A model generated the notes under the pieces. That model did not search any database and was not told where the DNA came from. It was given only the letters and a program-made list of their open reading frames with translations. Below are positions 46,427 to 57,232 of a stretch of DNA of 64,000 nt, one piece after another. Made by a program: the position numbers and the translations under genes. The DNA is from Aegilops tauschii subsp. strangulata (Eukaryota; Streptophyta; Magnoliopsida; Poales; Poaceae). Numbering within the stretch: the stretch's first letter is position 1; the number at the start of each line of letters is the position of its first letter. The stretch lies in assembly GCF_002575655.3 (NCBI RefSeq), contig NC_053040.3, positions 359,102,267 to 359,166,266 on the forward strand. The letters are read 5' to 3'.

Positions 46427-47075
46427 TCTTTCGTCTTCAACATTATCGGTAACCTTACTTGGAGCTATATTTTTATTCGTCACGTGATATGTGTTTTGCT
46501 TGGAGCGTCATTTTATTTTGTTTAGATTTGCTTGCTCTTGTTTAGAATAAGGTTTTGTATCTTTGATTTCAATAAAAAGGTCAAGTATAGCCTTTACCAT
46601 GCTTATATTGCAAGTCCATATGTTGTTGTTTCGAAAACAGAAAGTTTTCTATCCTTGTCTGAATTCTTTTGGAAAGTCAGAATGTGATAAAATCTTGAAA
46701 TTTTTACACAACGAGTAATAACAAATTCTATACGGTGTGGTAATTTTTCAGAATTTTTGGAGTTAGATAAGTATGAATGTTCTTGCATTCTTTACAGATT
46801 GTTCTGTTTAGACAGATTGCTGTTATGTTTGCATTGTTTGCATATGTTTTCTTGTTTAATGATTCTATTTGAGGATGGGAGTATTAAATATGCAGAGGCA
46901 TTTAGTATGGAATGTCAAATTATAATTTTAGTGATTCAGTAGAGAATGATAAGGTTTTGCATTGATTTATACTAACTTATCTCATGAGTTCTTGTTGAGT
47001 TTTGTGTGGATGAGGTTTTTAAGAATTAGGGAAACTGTGATATGAGAGGAATTAATGAGACACAAAAGCTCAAGC

Positions 47076-47157
47076 TTGGGGATGCCCAAGGCACCCCAAG
47101 ATAATATTCCAGAAGTCTCAAGCATCTAAGCTTGGGGATGCCCCGGTTGGCATCCCA
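47076..47157 (+). other. PPT-type hairpin pair, copy 2
   Basis: First hairpin 47076-47099 (TTGGGG-A-TGCC paired with GGCACCCCAA, one bulged A). Second 47134-47157 (GGGGATGCC / GGCATCCCA, loop CCGGTT; last pair lost). Confidence 0.75.
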
Positions 47158-48754
47158 CCTTTCTTCATCAACAATTATCGGTTAGCCTCGGTTGAGCCTA
47201 AGTTTTTGCTTCTTCACATGATATGTGCTATCCTTGCAATGTCATTTTATTTTGTTTTGCTTGCTGTTTGAATAATATCCCAAGATCTGAAAATTTTAAA
47301 TGAGAGAGAGTCTTCACATAGCTACATAATTATTCAACTCCTCATTTATCTTCACTTATATCTTTTTGGAGTAGTTTGTCATTTACTCTCGTGCTTCACT
47401 TATATCCTGTGAGTAAATGGTTGAATGAATTGAATATAATAAATCTGAAATTATATATGTTTCATATGCTTATCCCATGGGGAGTAATAACTTCACTTAT
47501 AAGAAGTATAGGTGGTAAAATTTATTAAAAGTTAGCAAACATAGCATTGTCCACTTGAACAATTCATGAAAGAATATTGAAGGAAGAGAGATTTCACATA
47601 TAAATATACTATCTTGGACATCTTCTATGATTGTGAGCTCCATTAATTATTTTCAAACTTGAGAAAATTAGTTGAAGTTGGACAAGGAAGACATCGTAAT
47701 GAGTTATGTTTGGGTATATTTGTATAGAAGTTATATTGTTATGGATCCTCCAACATGTGGTGCTTGCTTATGATCTTTTGCTAGCCAAAAATTCGTACTA
47801 AGTAGAGATACTACTTGTGCATCCAAAAACCCTAAAACCCAGTTTCTTGCCATAAGTATCCATCATATCTACCTATGGATTGAATAAGATCCTTCAAGTA
47901 AGTTGGCATCGGTGCAAAAAGCAATAAAATTTATTGCTCCTAAATATGTATGTTCTTTTATTGTAAGGGAAAATAAGCGTTGTATGAACTTGTGATAGTA
48001 AAGAAATAAAAGCGACGGACTGCATAATAAAGGTTGCTATCACAAAGGGAAATATAACATGACGTTCCTTTGCATTAAGGGCTTGCACATCCAAAAATAA
48101 AAAGCGCATGACAACCTATGCTTCCCTCTATGAAGGGCCTATCTTTTATTTTTATGTATTTACTTTTATGCAAGAGTCAATAGTATTCCTTCTCCTTTCA
48201 ACCCCAATTATTCTCTAGTTGGCAAGTACCATGTGGTGGGGAAAGATCCAAGCATATATGGCCATTCAAATATATTTTATCATGAATTATTATTGTTGAC
48301 AATTATCTATATGATAAATAAGTTGGGAGGCGAAACGTTAAGCCCCTATCTTTCTCTGTGTTCAATGGATGCTGTTTGTTCTAAAAATAGCTTTCAGTGT
48401 CAGCAATCATGGAAGACTATATGATAGTTGAGTATGTGGAATTTGCTAAATGAAAGCTCTTACATAGACCCTTCCTGAAAATAAGATGAATTACAATTGT
48501 TTGATGACTGAGAACATAGTTTGTTATTTTTCAAGAAAGTTTATGGTCTATGCTTTAACATGTGAATAGCTTGTTACTTGATCATGAGAAGTTTTATGAG
48601 ATGAGCTACTATTTATGATATATAATGATGCTACAAAAAGTGATTGGAATTATCATTGATCAAACTTGTGCACTTGCTAGCATTCACACTTCATAAATTA
48701 TTTCTTTTATCATTTACCTACTCGAGGATACGCAGGAATTAAGCTTGGGGATGC

Positions 48755-50109
48755 TGATACGTCTCCAACGTATCTATAATTTATGAAGTATTCATGCCAT
48801 GTTTACAACAATTTTATATGGTTTTAGTGTGATTTTATTAGAACTAACCCGGACTGACGTAGTTTTCAGCAAAACTACCGTGGTGTCGTTTTTTGCGCAG
48901 AAATAAAAGTTCTCGGAATGAGCTAAAAATTTACGGTGATTTTTTATGGACCAAAAGAGACCCCCGAAGCACCAGAGCTAGGCCAGGAAGTGACCGAGGA
49001 GGCCACAAGCCTAGGGGCGCTCCCCTATGGCTTGTGGGCACCTCGGGCACCCCCCTGACTTGTTTCCAATACCAAAAATTCTTATAAATACGGAAACCCC
49101 CGAAAACAACCCTAGATCGGAAGTTCCGCCGGCGCAAGCCTCTATAGCCACGAAAAACCAATCGGGAGCCCGTTCCGGCACCCTGTCGGAGGGGCAAACC
49201 ATCACCGGAGGCCATCTTCATCATCCCGGTGGTCTCCATGATGAGGAGGGAGTAGTTCACCCTCGGGGCTGAGGGTATGTACCAATAGCTATGTGTTTGA
49301 TCTTGCTCTCTCTCTCTCTCTCTCCCTCGTGTTCTTGATTTGGCATGATCTTGATGTACCGCAATCTTTGTTACTATAGCTGGATCATATCGTGTTTCTC
49401 CCCTCTATCTTCTTGTGATGAATTGAGTCTTGCTCTTTGAGGTTTTGTTATGTTCGATTGAGTATTGGATTTGAGAACACTTAATGTATGTCTTGCGATG
49501 GGATATCTGTGGTGACGATGAGATGTTCTGTTGGTTCACTTGATGTATGTTTTGGCACTCAACTCGCGGATTCCTGAGGTGACATTGGGGTAATTTATGC
49601 ATAGGGGTTGATGCACGTTTTCGTCCTACGTTCTTTGATAGAAACTTTAGAGTGATTATTTGTTGCATGTTGAGGGATTGTTATATGATCCTATTATGTT
49701 GTTATTGTTGAGAGACTTTGCACTAGTGAAAGTATGAACCCTAGGCCTTGTTTTCAAGCATTGCAATACCGTTTTTGCTCACTTTTACTACTTGCTACAT
49801 TGCTGTTTTTATATTTTCAGATTACAAAAACCTATATCTACCATCCATATTACACTTGTATCACCATCTCTTTGCCCAAACAGTGCACCTATACAATTCA
49901 CCATTGTATTGGGTGTGTTGGGGACACAAGAGACTCTTTTGTTATTTGGTTGCAGGGTTGTTTGAGAGAGACCATCTTCATCCTACGCCTCCCAAAGAAT
50001 GATAAACCTTAGGTCATCCACTTGAGGGAAAATTGCTCCTGTCCTACAAAACTCTGTGCTTGGAGGCCCAACACGAGTCTACAAGAAGAAGGTTGTGTAG
50101 TAGACATCA
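48755..50109 (+). repeat. 3' LTR of the element at 43270
   Basis: 1,355 bp; starts TGATACGTCTCC, ends AGACATCA. TATA box at 49083-49090. It has a longer CT microsatellite (49302-49324) than the 5' LTR, and clearly more differences than the LTR pair of the element at 55406. Confidence 0.9.
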
Positions 50110-50114
50110 ACACC

Positions 50115-50885
50115 CGCCCATGGAGCACAGAAGTAGCACACAAAACGATAGATCGCGTACTTACTAGTACCCCCTTCGTTTCTTTTTACTAGTTTGCATA
50201 TGATTCCAAACACCACGTAGACACATTCGCTGACTAGAAATATGGACTATGTAGTACAGTTGTACCATTTTACAACTATATTCATATCATTGTTACTAGT
50301 GGTCAGCCAGTGCAAGTTCTAGCCCCTGGTGTTTTATCCTTTTTTCAGTAATGATATCTGGCGATTGTTCGCCATGAGCCAATCCTTGCGAATGCCCACA
50401 TAACCGTCAGATTTCCATCCGACAGTGGCCTTTTTTTAAGCCATGATATTTCACAAAACTGCCACCCTTACACATGTAGTGTAATTGCGACGCGAGCGTT
50501 TGCAACTGGCATGTCTCCCAGCAAACATTTGCTGGGGATTGGAGTTAGCACCGATGGCGGTTCATAGTCGTTCCATGCTCAGGTGCTAGTATAGTACTAC
50601 AGCAGAGTCCTTCTCCACTCTACTACTTGGGCATAGTGGTAGGTAGTGTAGTTTATTGTACTACTAGTACTGTGATCACTCAAGTTGTCTGGCATCGATA
50701 TGACCCTACGCCGCTGGGATGTGTCTCGCAAGTCAAGCGGCGTGCTGCTGCTACATTGTCATCATCACTTGTCCACTTCCCACAACACATATTCGCTTCT
50801 CCATCCTCGTCCATACATAATTAATCGTCCAATCTTCCATCCCCGCTAGGCGCCTCCCCCCTCTTCCAAAACCCAAGCACTAACA
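50115..50885. other. Intergenic, upstream of the F-box-like gene
   Basis: No gene, and no RING-finger coding sequence that would complete the SINA-like gene. Possible promoter of the next gene near its 3' end, but I see no clear TATA box. Confidence 0.5.
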
Positions 50886-52300
50886 ATGGCAGAACCGAGC
50901 AACGTCCGCCGAAAGAGTGGCCGGAATTCGCTCCCCATAGAGGTAAACAAACTCATTGTTTCGCGTGTGGACAATCTCAGTACCATGCCGCTTTCCGCGT
51001 GCTCGTCGGGGTTGTACCGTTTACTCAAAGCCCTCAGTCCGGAGCTTTTTAAGCCAGCTCCCTACTTGCTGATGCCGCCAGATCTTCAGAAATGGCGTGT
51101 CATGCAGCATAACGATCGTAGGGTGGCGAGCATCAACCCCCTCGACTGTGATCTGGTCGCCGTCACCCTCAACTACATTAACGGTATGTACTAGGTCGGC
51201 ATGAATACGTCTTGGATGGTGCTCGTCGATGGTCGCGGCAGCTGGATGCTCGTGGAGGTCTACAGCCGGGGATTGATCCCCCTTTCTTCCATTAACACTG
51301 CACTGCTTTGGCACCGCGGCCCAGAATACGCGGGATCTTACAATAGCCAACATGATACCAAGTTTGATTTGCTCAAAGTTGTAATCTGCCAAGTACCCAC
51401 AAGATCTGCAAATTATAAAGACTTCAAGCTAATTGCCTTCTTCAACTGCGGTCTCGCCTATCTGATAGGTCACTTTGGTAAGTGTATAAATCTGCACGTC
51501 CATTGTAGGGTCATACATCCTCCATGGCTCTCTGATGGCACTGAACACAAGGACTCCATTTACGTTGTGGACTCCTTCTATGGCTGGACGTATTGCTGGC
51601 CTACTCCAATCATCGCTATAAACGGCTGTTACAACAGTATGTTACTTTCCTATGATATCATGATGGCCTGCATATATTACTATCAACATTTACTAAAAAT
51701 ATATTCATTCTCATAACATGTTGTTCTTAAGATTGACTACAGTACGAGCACTTTTTTATTTGCCCCAACTTGATATGATGTTGTAAGCCACCTGGTGTCC
51801 CTACCCTTCCTAATCCCAAAACCTTTCAAAGAAAAGCGGCATGGCAGTTGCAGGTGGTTCCTGGCTCGATCATACGATCAATCGTTCGCACGTACCTAAC
51901 ATGTTGTTTCGCAGAATACAATCGCAATCACTGCATGGTCTTTGAGCAGGATCCCAGCTTCTCTGGGCCATCAGGAATTTTTGACCGGAGGCCGGTAAGT
52001 AGCCTTGGTACATGCTCTCTGTTTCTCGGACTGAATTATCCGATTAACCAGGAGATAACCGACGGCAAGGATCATAATGGCAGCGCGGTTTCATTCATCA
52101 GGCAAAACTGTGTGTACACAGCGTACTATGCGTCTCTCCATGCACCATACCCTGATATGTGCCGCCACGCTCTGCAGCCCAAAGTAAGAGAGACGGTCGC
52201 AAGTATCAGACTTCGACCTGCTGGCTGGACTTTCCCCGTCAGGCACCCATCTGGTTCAAGCCGTCAGCTAATCTCCACAGCTTAATAAATAGTAACGTCT
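50886..52300 (+). pseudogene. F-box/DUF295-like gene with a nonsense codon and late frameshift
   Basis: ATG at 50886. The first exon reads an F-box-like start (SLPIEVNKLIVSRVDNLSTM, SACSSGLYRLLKAL), then VASINPLDCDLVAVTLNYIN, GMY and a TAG at 51192-51194 that would be TGG (Trp) in the same frame. It continues in phase (VGMNTSWMVLVDGRGSWMLV). A GTAAGT donor at 51479 and acceptors before 51508 and 51915 suggest two introns. The last exon (from 51915) holds SLFLGLNYPI, SFIRQNCVYTAYYASLHAPY, DMCRHALQPKVRETVASIRL. Near 52250 a one-base loss shifts the end; in the other frame it reads IWFKPSANLHSLINS, the expected tail. DUF295 F-box proteins are presumed SCF ubiquitin-ligase adaptors; this copy looks dead. 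Confidence 0.68.
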
Positions 52301-53019
52301 AACTGAGCTAGTTAGTTAGATGCGTACACTTGGTGTAGTAGGATCTTTATTTAGTTTGATGCACACACTTGTTCTTTTTTGGTAGCCCTTTTGTAATGTT
52401 GGCTGATGTTTGGTTTGGAAGAGAGAGTTGCGTCTTTACTCTTATGGCCTGCTTACTGCTTCTATTGCACGTCCCCAGCCCTGGTTGCTGTTGCTGTTGC
52501 TGCTGTTTTCAATGTACAATCAGTAATATATTTCGTCTGTTGGTTGAATAAATGTGTTATTACAACGACAAACACAATGTTTTGGAAGTCATTGCACGGT
52601 CCGATCCTTTAGTTTCCCATATGTAGCGCATACTATTTTTTGTACGGAACATATTTTCCACTTCACATGCATCCCAGTCATGAAGGCCCAATAGAGGAGC
52701 CCATAATTAACTGGAAGGGGGGCTCTCACATGAACCCGGCCCAGGTACATGCTCATGGTCCCCTAAATATAAATAAATAAATAAAGCTAAATGCTCCTGC
52801 ACCGGTTCTTTAAATTTACGATTTGAAAATTCAAATTTTAACAGGAAGATATTATTTTCTGTGAGAGTGTCGTTACATTTAGTCGATATTATTCTTAGGC
52901 GAAGATGTGCTTGGCTTCACACAAGAAGAAAATTGTCTCAAAAAAACCCGAAGAAGAAAGAGGTGCTCTGCAGCATTTTACAATAACTTGTAGCCATATA
53001 AAATTAATTCTTACAATCT
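52301..53019. other. Intergenic
   Basis: Presumed 3' UTR of the F-box-like gene to about 52620 (TTGCTG run at 52486-52503), then A/T-rich sequence. No gene recognised. Confidence 0.5.
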
Positions 53020-55405
53020 AGTTGAATGTGTTTTTGGGTCTGACCGGTCCAGCCGCCAAAACCAAACCTGCGCCGGCGGGAGCGCCTGTTCCCGCCTTCT
53101 ACGGCTGGTTGCGCTGCCGTGCACGCATCGCTGCCCTGTCGTACCCTGAAATGCTGGCCAGTCCATCCCTCTACTCCCCCCGACATCCTATTCTTCTCCG
53201 GCGACGGCAGCCCACCCCGCACCAGAACCAGTGAACCCTTGTACTCCCCTCCTCCTACGGCCACACTGCCGCATCTTCCCCGATCATGTTCATTCCCATC
53301 CGAGGCCTCACCATCGTCCTTCACCTTGGTGCGGTCGCAGCGGCGCCGCCGTCTGGCCTTGTCAACATAGTGAATCGGGAGAGGACTGTAGTTGTGAGTA
53401 TGATAGTACGGACCCACTAGGTCCACTCCCGGACACAAGCAAGTGCCTCTTTACTACTCAGATGCATCCCTCAAATTTTTGCTCTAATCCACCCTGCTGA
53501 GTTATGGGACCCACATCATTGTCAACGTATAGTCAATTAACGACAGAATTGCACAATGTATAGTCAATTAACGACAGAATTGCACAGCGCACTTTTTTTG
53601 AAGATTTGTTCACATGGAGCAGGGTATAAAATGGGTTGTGCGGTCTCTGCCCGTCTAACAACATGACTAGCCCACCAGTTTTTTCTTTGAGAAAATAGGT
53701 AGCCCACCATTTCTTTTTGAAGAATACCCAACCTAGGCCTATTTGTTTTCTCCGACTTACTGGGTTGGAAATCTTTCAAGATGAGAAGGGATGCATTCCG
53801 GCCTGGCAAGAATATGGGCAGTAAATCTTAAAAGTAATATGAAATGGGCTGCAAATTCTAAAAAAAAAATTAGCAAATGGGCAATTAGTTTTTTTTTGTT
53901 TTTGTTCTTCACTGATATTTTATATTTCACTCGATTTTAACATAACATAGTATTACTTTATTTTTAAATTAGTTTTAGTATGGCTCCTAATTTTGGGATT
54001 AAAAAATTGCGTACCCCAGCAAAAATATGTGAATTTTTTAAATTTCACATATTTTTTAGTTCACGCTTTTAACCCTGGTACTGACCAAAAAATGGGCAGC
54101 AATTCTAAAAATGGAAAATGGCCTGCAATAAATTCCATATGAATTACCAAATGGGTTGTAAATTATTAAAATAATAGCAAATGGGTTGTACATGCCACAG
54201 ATTTCGAGGCTGACTTGTTTACGCAAGGCTTTGTCAACTTATGGTCAACACATGATTTTAGCAGCAGTGACTGTTGGATGTCCATCCAACGGCCAATGTG
54301 CTTCTTCAATCTCTGATCTTCCTGCTCCAGCCACCTAAACCAGCGCCGGCAGGACTGCCGGCTCCCGCCTCTTGTGGCCCGCTATGATGCCACGCAGGCT
54401 TCACCGGCCCACCCTACTCCCTCCGCTGGCATGGCCATCCCTCTACCCACCCGCACCTCCTGTTATTCTTCAGTGATGGCAGCCTCACGCCGCAGCCGAA
54501 CTAGTCAACCGTCATACTCCCCTCAGCATGGGCATCCACTGTTGTGCCTTCGCTAGCTCTGGGTCGTTCCATTCCTAGGCCTCACCGTCATCCATCGTGT
54601 TGGTGCTCTAGGCGCGACATGCTCAACATGGTCAACATTCAACAAACGACAGCCATCGGAATAGGGATGTACGTGGAGAGGCTGACAGTAGGGCCCCCCA
54701 TGGTCCATGGCCGCACACAAGCAACTGCCTCCTTATTACGCGAAAAAAATGATTCCTCCCCCTGACATCTGGGCGCACCGGTTAGAAGGCTGACCTGTGG
54801 GCCTACTAAGTTGACGTGTACGTATGCAAGCAACTGCCTCCTTATTACGCACAAAACAATGAATACTCACCTACTAGCTGGGACCCACCATATTTAGAGG
54901 CTGACTTGTGGGCCTACTAAGTTGACGGGGACGCAAGATTTGTCAACTTAGTCAATATAAATGATTCTAGCTACAGTGATTGTACAATGTCCATCCAACG
55001 GCCATCGTGCTCCTTCAACCTCTGGTCTTCTTGCTCCAGCCGCCCAAACCATCGTCGGCCGTGCCGCCTGCTCCTGTGTCCCGTGGCCGGCTATGCTGCC
55101 GCACAGGCCTCACCGCCCCACCCTACTCCCATCGCTGGCCTGGCCATCCCTGTACTTACCCAGACCTCCTGTTATTCTCCGACGACGACAGCCTCACACT
55201 GCAGCCGAACCAGTAAACCCTCATACTCCCCTCCACATGGGAAACAACTGCCGAGTCTTCCCCGGGCTCCGGGTCATTCCCTTCCTAGGCCTCGCTTCGT
55301 CCATCGCCTTGGTGCTCTCGGCGCGGCGTGGCCAACGTGATCAAGGAACAACTTCCATCAGAAGAAGGTTGTCCGTGGAGAGGCTCACAGCTGGGTCCAC
55401 GACCG
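53020..55405. repeat. Unclassified repeat family with three large diverged units
   Basis: Units begin at about 53035, 54245 and 54955. Each carries CTTGCTCCAGCCGCC-like, GGCCTCACCG, CCATCCCT(C/G)TACT and CAGCCGAACCAGT words, and ends with a GGGACCCAC / CTGCCTCCTTATTACGC cassette that itself repeats (54721, 54830). Between units 1 and 2 there are A/T-rich repeats of AAATGGG(C/T)TG(C/T)AAATT (53840-54190) and a 31 bp direct repeat (53527-53588). GC-rich ORFs are on both strands, none with a domain. It is probably the interior of a DNA transposon, interrupted at 55405 and resuming at 63649. Confidence 0.55.
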
Positions 55406-57045
55406 TGATACGTCTCCAACGTATCTATAATTTTTGATTGTTCCATGCTATTATATTATCTGCTTTGGATGTTTATGGGCTTTATTATGCACTTTTATAT
55501 TATTTTTGGGACTAACCTATTAACCCAGAGCCGAGTTTCTGTTTTTCCCTTGTTTCAGTGTTTCGCAGAAAATGAATATCAAACGGAGTCCAAACGGAAT
55601 GAAACCTTCGGGAAAGTTATTTTTGGAATGGAAGCAATCCAGAGGACTTGAAGTGCACGTCAGGGAATCAACGAGGAAGGCACGAGGCAGGGGCGCGCCC
55701 TCCACCCTCGTGGGCCCCTCGTGGCTCCCCTGACGTATTTCTTCCTCCTATATATACCCATATACCCTAAAACCTTCGGGGAACAGAATAGATCTGGAGT
55801 TCCGCCGCCGTAAGCCTCTGTAGCCACCAAAAACCAATCGGGACCCTGTTCCGGCACCCTGCCGGAGGGGGGAACCCTCACCGGTGGCCATCTTCATCAT
55901 CCCGGCGCTCTCCATGACGAGGAGGGAGTAGTTCACCCTCGGGGCTGAGGGTATGTACCAGTAGCTATGTGTTTGATCTCTCTCGCTCTCTCGTGTTCTT
56001 GAGGTGACACGATCTTGATGTATCGCGAGCTTTGCTATTGTAGTTGGATCTTATGATGTTTCTCCCCCTCTACTCTCTTGTAATGGATTGAGTTTTCCCT
56101 TTGAAGTTATCTTATCGGATTGAGTCCTTAATGATTTGAGAACACTTGATGTATGTCTTGCGTGGGATAACCGTGGTGACAATGGGTTATTCTATTGATT
56201 CACTTGATGTATGTTTTGGTGATCAACTTGCGGGTTCCGCCCATGAACCTATGCATAGGGGTTGGCACACGTTTTCGTCTTGACTCTCCGGTAGAAACTT
56301 TGGGGCACTCTTTGAGGTTCTATGTGTTGGTTGAATAGATGAATCTGAGATTGTGTGATGCATATCGCATAATCATACCCACGGATACTTGAGGTGACAT
56401 TGGAGTATCTAGGTGACATTAGGGTTTTGGTTGATGTGTGTCTTAAGGTGTTATTTTACTACGAACTCTAGGGCTGTTTGTGACACTTATAGGAATAGCC
56501 CAATGGATTGATCGGAAAGAATAACTTTGAGGTGGTTTCGTACCCTACCATAATCTCTTCGTTTGTTCTCCGCTATTAGTGACTTTGGAGTGACTCTTTG
56601 TTGCATGTTGAGGGATAGTTATATGATCCAATTATGTTATTATTGTTGAGAGAACTTGCACTAGTGAAAGTATGAACCCTAGGCCTTCTTTCCTAGCATT
56701 GCAATACTGTTTGTGCTCACTTTTATCATTAGTTACCTTGCTGTTTTTATATTTTCAGATTACAAAAACCTATATCTACCATCCATATTGCACTTGTATC
56801 ACCACCTCTTCGCCGAACTAGTGCACCTATACAATTTACCATTGTATTGGGTGTGTTGGGGACACAAGAGACTCTTTGTTATTTGGTTGCAGGGTTGCTT
56901 GAGAGAGACCATCTTCATCCTACGCCTCCCACGGATTGATAAACCTTAGGTCATCCACTTGAGGGAAATTTGGTACTGTCCTACAAACCTCTGCACTTGG
57001 AGGCCCAACAACGTCTACAAGAAGAAGGTTGCGTAGTAGACATCA
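55406..57045 (+). repeat. 5' LTR of the element at 55406
   Basis: 1,640 bp; starts TGATACGTCTCCAACGTATC, ends AGACATCA. TATA-like TATATATA at 55749-55756. Confidence 0.92.
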
Positions 57046-57135
57046 AGCTTTTTTCTGGCGCCGTTGCCGGGGAGGCTAGGTAAACGGCACTCACACCCCG
57101 TCAACTAAGCTCTTTTCTGGCGCCGTTGCCGGGGA
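57046..57135 (+). other. Duplicated primer binding site
   Basis: TGGCGCCGTTGCCGGGGA occurs at 57056-57073 and again at 57118-57135. The unit AGCT(T/C)TTTTCTGGCGCC starts at 57046 and 57108, a 62 bp tandem duplication. The first site is the one next to the LTR. Confidence 0.88.
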
Positions 57136-57232
57136 GGTGAGTGCTTGAAGGTATATCTTTAGATCTTGCAATCGAATCTTTTTTGTTTCTTGTTTTATCA
57201 CTAGTTTAGTTTATAAAAGAAAATTAAACAGA

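Larger units (their letters stand above)
45697..48754 (+). other. 3' non-coding region of the element at 43270
   Basis: Begins with the conserved block CTAGCTA...GCGCTTGTTGGGAG at 45717-45770. Two diverged copies of a segment of about 730 bp (about 45895-46560 and 46630-47290) each end with a PPT-hairpin module. The remaining A/T-rich sequence up to the PPT has no recognisable coding content. Confidence 0.75.
43270..50109 (+). mobile_element. Non-autonomous Gypsy-related LTR retrotransposon without gag-pol
   Basis: 6,840 bp. LTRs at 43270-44602 and 48755-50109, a TGGCGCCGTTACCGGGGA primer site at 44613-44630, and the PPT AAGCTTGGGGATGC at 48741-48754. The interior holds a decayed acidic ORF (44636-45696) and 3 kb of non-coding sequence; no gag, protease, polymerase or integrase. 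It interrupts the SINA-like pseudogene. LTR starts and 3' region are shared with the elements at 24253 and 55406. Confidence 0.88.

Noticed and set aside
53004..55437. Several GC-rich ORFs (e.g. 53004-53438 minus, 54961-55437 plus)
   Set aside because: They fall in diverged tandem units, do not share a common frame among units and contain no domain.
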